Source of the DNA: Acidovorax sp. Leaf160
Lineage (GTDB): Bacteria > Pseudomonadota > Gammaproteobacteria > Burkholderiales > Burkholderiaceae_C
NCBI RefSeq assembly: GCF_001424265.1
Contig: NZ_LMOV01000007.1
Location: 1 to 64,000 of the forward strand
Length of the DNA: 64,000 nt
Reading direction: 5' to 3'
Of the stretch, positions 63,064 through 64,000 are shown piece by piece. Made by a program: the position numbers and the translations under genes. Below the pieces are notes generated by a model. The model was given only the letters and a program-made list of their open reading frames with translations. It had not been told where the DNA came from and searched no databases. Numbering within the stretch: the stretch's first letter is position 1; each line of letters opens with the position of its first letter.

Positions 63064-64000
63064 ATGAAGCCCGGCCTTTCCCTCCGCGTCTCGCAGCACC
63101 TGGCGCTCACGCCCCAGCTGCAGCAGTCGATCCGGCTGCTGCAGCTGTCCACGCTGGAGCTGTCGCAGGAGGTCGAGCAGATGCTCGACGAGAACCCGTT
63201 CCTGGAGCGCACGCTGGAAGAAGCACCGCGTGAGGAGTTCGGGCTGGCGCAGGCCGACACGCCGGTGGCCGAGGACGACCGCCACGCCGACGAGTCGCTC
63301 TACAGCGCGGCGCCGGGCACCACCAGCTCCAGCGCTGACAGCGGCAGCGGCAGCGACGGCGATTCCCCCGCCGCGCCCGACGCGGCCTCCGACACCGCTC
63401 CAGCGGCCGACACGCCCGACTGGGAAGGCGACGGCACGGTGGACTTTTCTGCGGACGACAGCGAATGGGGCGGCGATGCGCCGGCGCGCAACCGCATGGG
63501 CGAAGGCGACGGCGAGACCGATGCCACCGAGCTGGCGCGCAGCCACCAGTCGCTGACCGACTTCCTGCACCGCCAGGCGCTGTCGCTGCGGCTTTCTGCG
63601 GTGGACACCGCGGCGCTGCGCTTCCTGATCGAGTCGCTCAACGACGACGGCTACCTGGAAGATCCGCTCGAATCGCTGGCGGTTGGCCTGGCCGGCCCGG
63701 ACGACGCCGAACAGATCGAAGAGCTGGTGCACCGCTTCACCGTGGCGCTGCGCCTGCTGCAGAGCCTGGAGCCCACCGGGGTGGGCGCGCGCGGCCTGGC
63801 CGAATGCCTGACGCTGCAACTGCGTGCCCTGGCTGCCGACAAGGAAGCCGACGCCGACGTGCTGCAGACGGCATTGCGCATCTGCAAGCAGCCGCTGGAG
63901 ATGCTGGCCAAGCGCGACGTGCGCCGCCTGACGCAGACCTGCGGCAGCGGCAACGAGGAATGCACGCGCGCGGCAATGGCACTCATCGCACGGCTGGAGC
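63064..64000 (+). CDS. rpoN: RNA polymerase sigma-54 factor, N-terminal part
   Basis: The first 312 residues of sigma-54; the gene runs off the window. Region I (1-50) is MKPGLSLRVSQHLALTPQLQQ, SIRLLQLSTLELSQEVEQML, the Gln/Leu-rich activator-contacting part. Region II (about 55-150) is a long acidic Ser/Asp/Ala stretch. The core-binding domain starts near residue 155. The DNA-binding RpoN box is beyond the end. The ATG at 63064 has no visible Shine-Dalgarno; the 84-bp tandem repeat stands directly before it. The lptB-rpoN neighbourhood is typical of proteobacteria. Confidence 0.95.
   Translation, partial: MKPGLSLRVSQHLALTPQLQQSIRLLQLSTLELSQEVEQMLDENPFLERTLEEAPREEFGLAQADTPVAEDDRHADESLYSAAPGTTSSSADSGSGSDGDSPAAPDAASDTAPAADTPDWEGDGTVDFSADDSEWGGDAPARNRMGEGDGETDATELARSHQSLTDFLHRQALSLRLSAVDTAALRFLIESLNDDGYLEDPLESLAVGLAGPDDAEQIEELVHRFTVALRLLQSLEPTGVGARGLAECLTLQLRALAADKEADADVLQTALRICKQPLEMLAKRDVRRLTQTCGSGNEECTRAAMALIARLE

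Overview
The window looks like chromosomal DNA of a high-GC betaproteobacterium of the Burkholderiales, most likely family Comamonadaceae (Acidovorax or a close relative). The grounds are ribosomal and ATP synthase proteins of that type, a split S10 operon, short AT-rich GCTAT...ATAGC repeats of a kind I know from Comamonadaceae intergenic DNA, and the mix of DUF families. No phage, transposase, integrase or CRISPR array was seen. The genus is inference.

Layout. 1-5760: the 3' end of tuf (joined to non-tuf sequence at base 31), then rpsJ, a 243-base gap with a promoter-like element and leader, and rplC-rplD-rplW-rplB-rpsS-rplV-rpsC-rplP-rpmC-rpsQ ending in a strong terminator. 5846-8751: a peroxiredoxin, a GNAT acetyltransferase, a TlpA-like thioredoxin and a lipoprotein. 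8865-11395: a permease-less PTS (mannose-type EIIA, HPr, enzyme I). 11628-14639: a complete SiaABCD-type phosphosignalling and c-di-GMP module whose phosphatase has a CBS sensor. 14806-16861: ybeD-lipB-lipA on the minus strand. 17229-24479: the full atpIBEFHAGDC operon. 24767-27029: lemA with two TPM-domain genes. 27185-29988: a SnoaL-like protein, a YheT-type hydrolase, an unknown protein and a membrane cytochrome c5. 30099-36874: a tripartite RND efflux operon with a divergent AcrR-like repressor and an AcrR-type operator. 36926-37001: tRNA-Arg(CCG).

37149-44636 is the most interesting block. An ECF sigma factor and a ChrR-like zinc/cupin anti-sigma factor sit between two minus-strand operons of lipid enzymes (flavin oxidase, DUF1365, cyclopropane synthase; and a second CFA-like methyltransferase, DUF1295, DUF2177). 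The same promoter pattern, xxATCY-N16-CGTA, stands before all three transcription units. This suggests one in-locus regulon for membrane-lipid modification under photo-oxidative or peroxide-type stress.

44747-64000: a small basic protein, a class II glutamine amidotransferase, a DHA2 transporter, a tautomerase, a CWC cysteine-rich protein, a chemoreceptor broken by a 53-base deletion in its signalling tip, malate synthase G with a divergent LysR regulator, a DUF3016 lipoprotein, a membrane PQQ dehydrogenase, a DUF2214 protein, PsiF, argS-SPOR-dsbA, and lptA-lptB-rpoN (rpoN runs off the end). Two defects, at tuf and at the chemoreceptor tip, fall in sequences that are normally multi-copy, so assembly error is a serious alternative for both.
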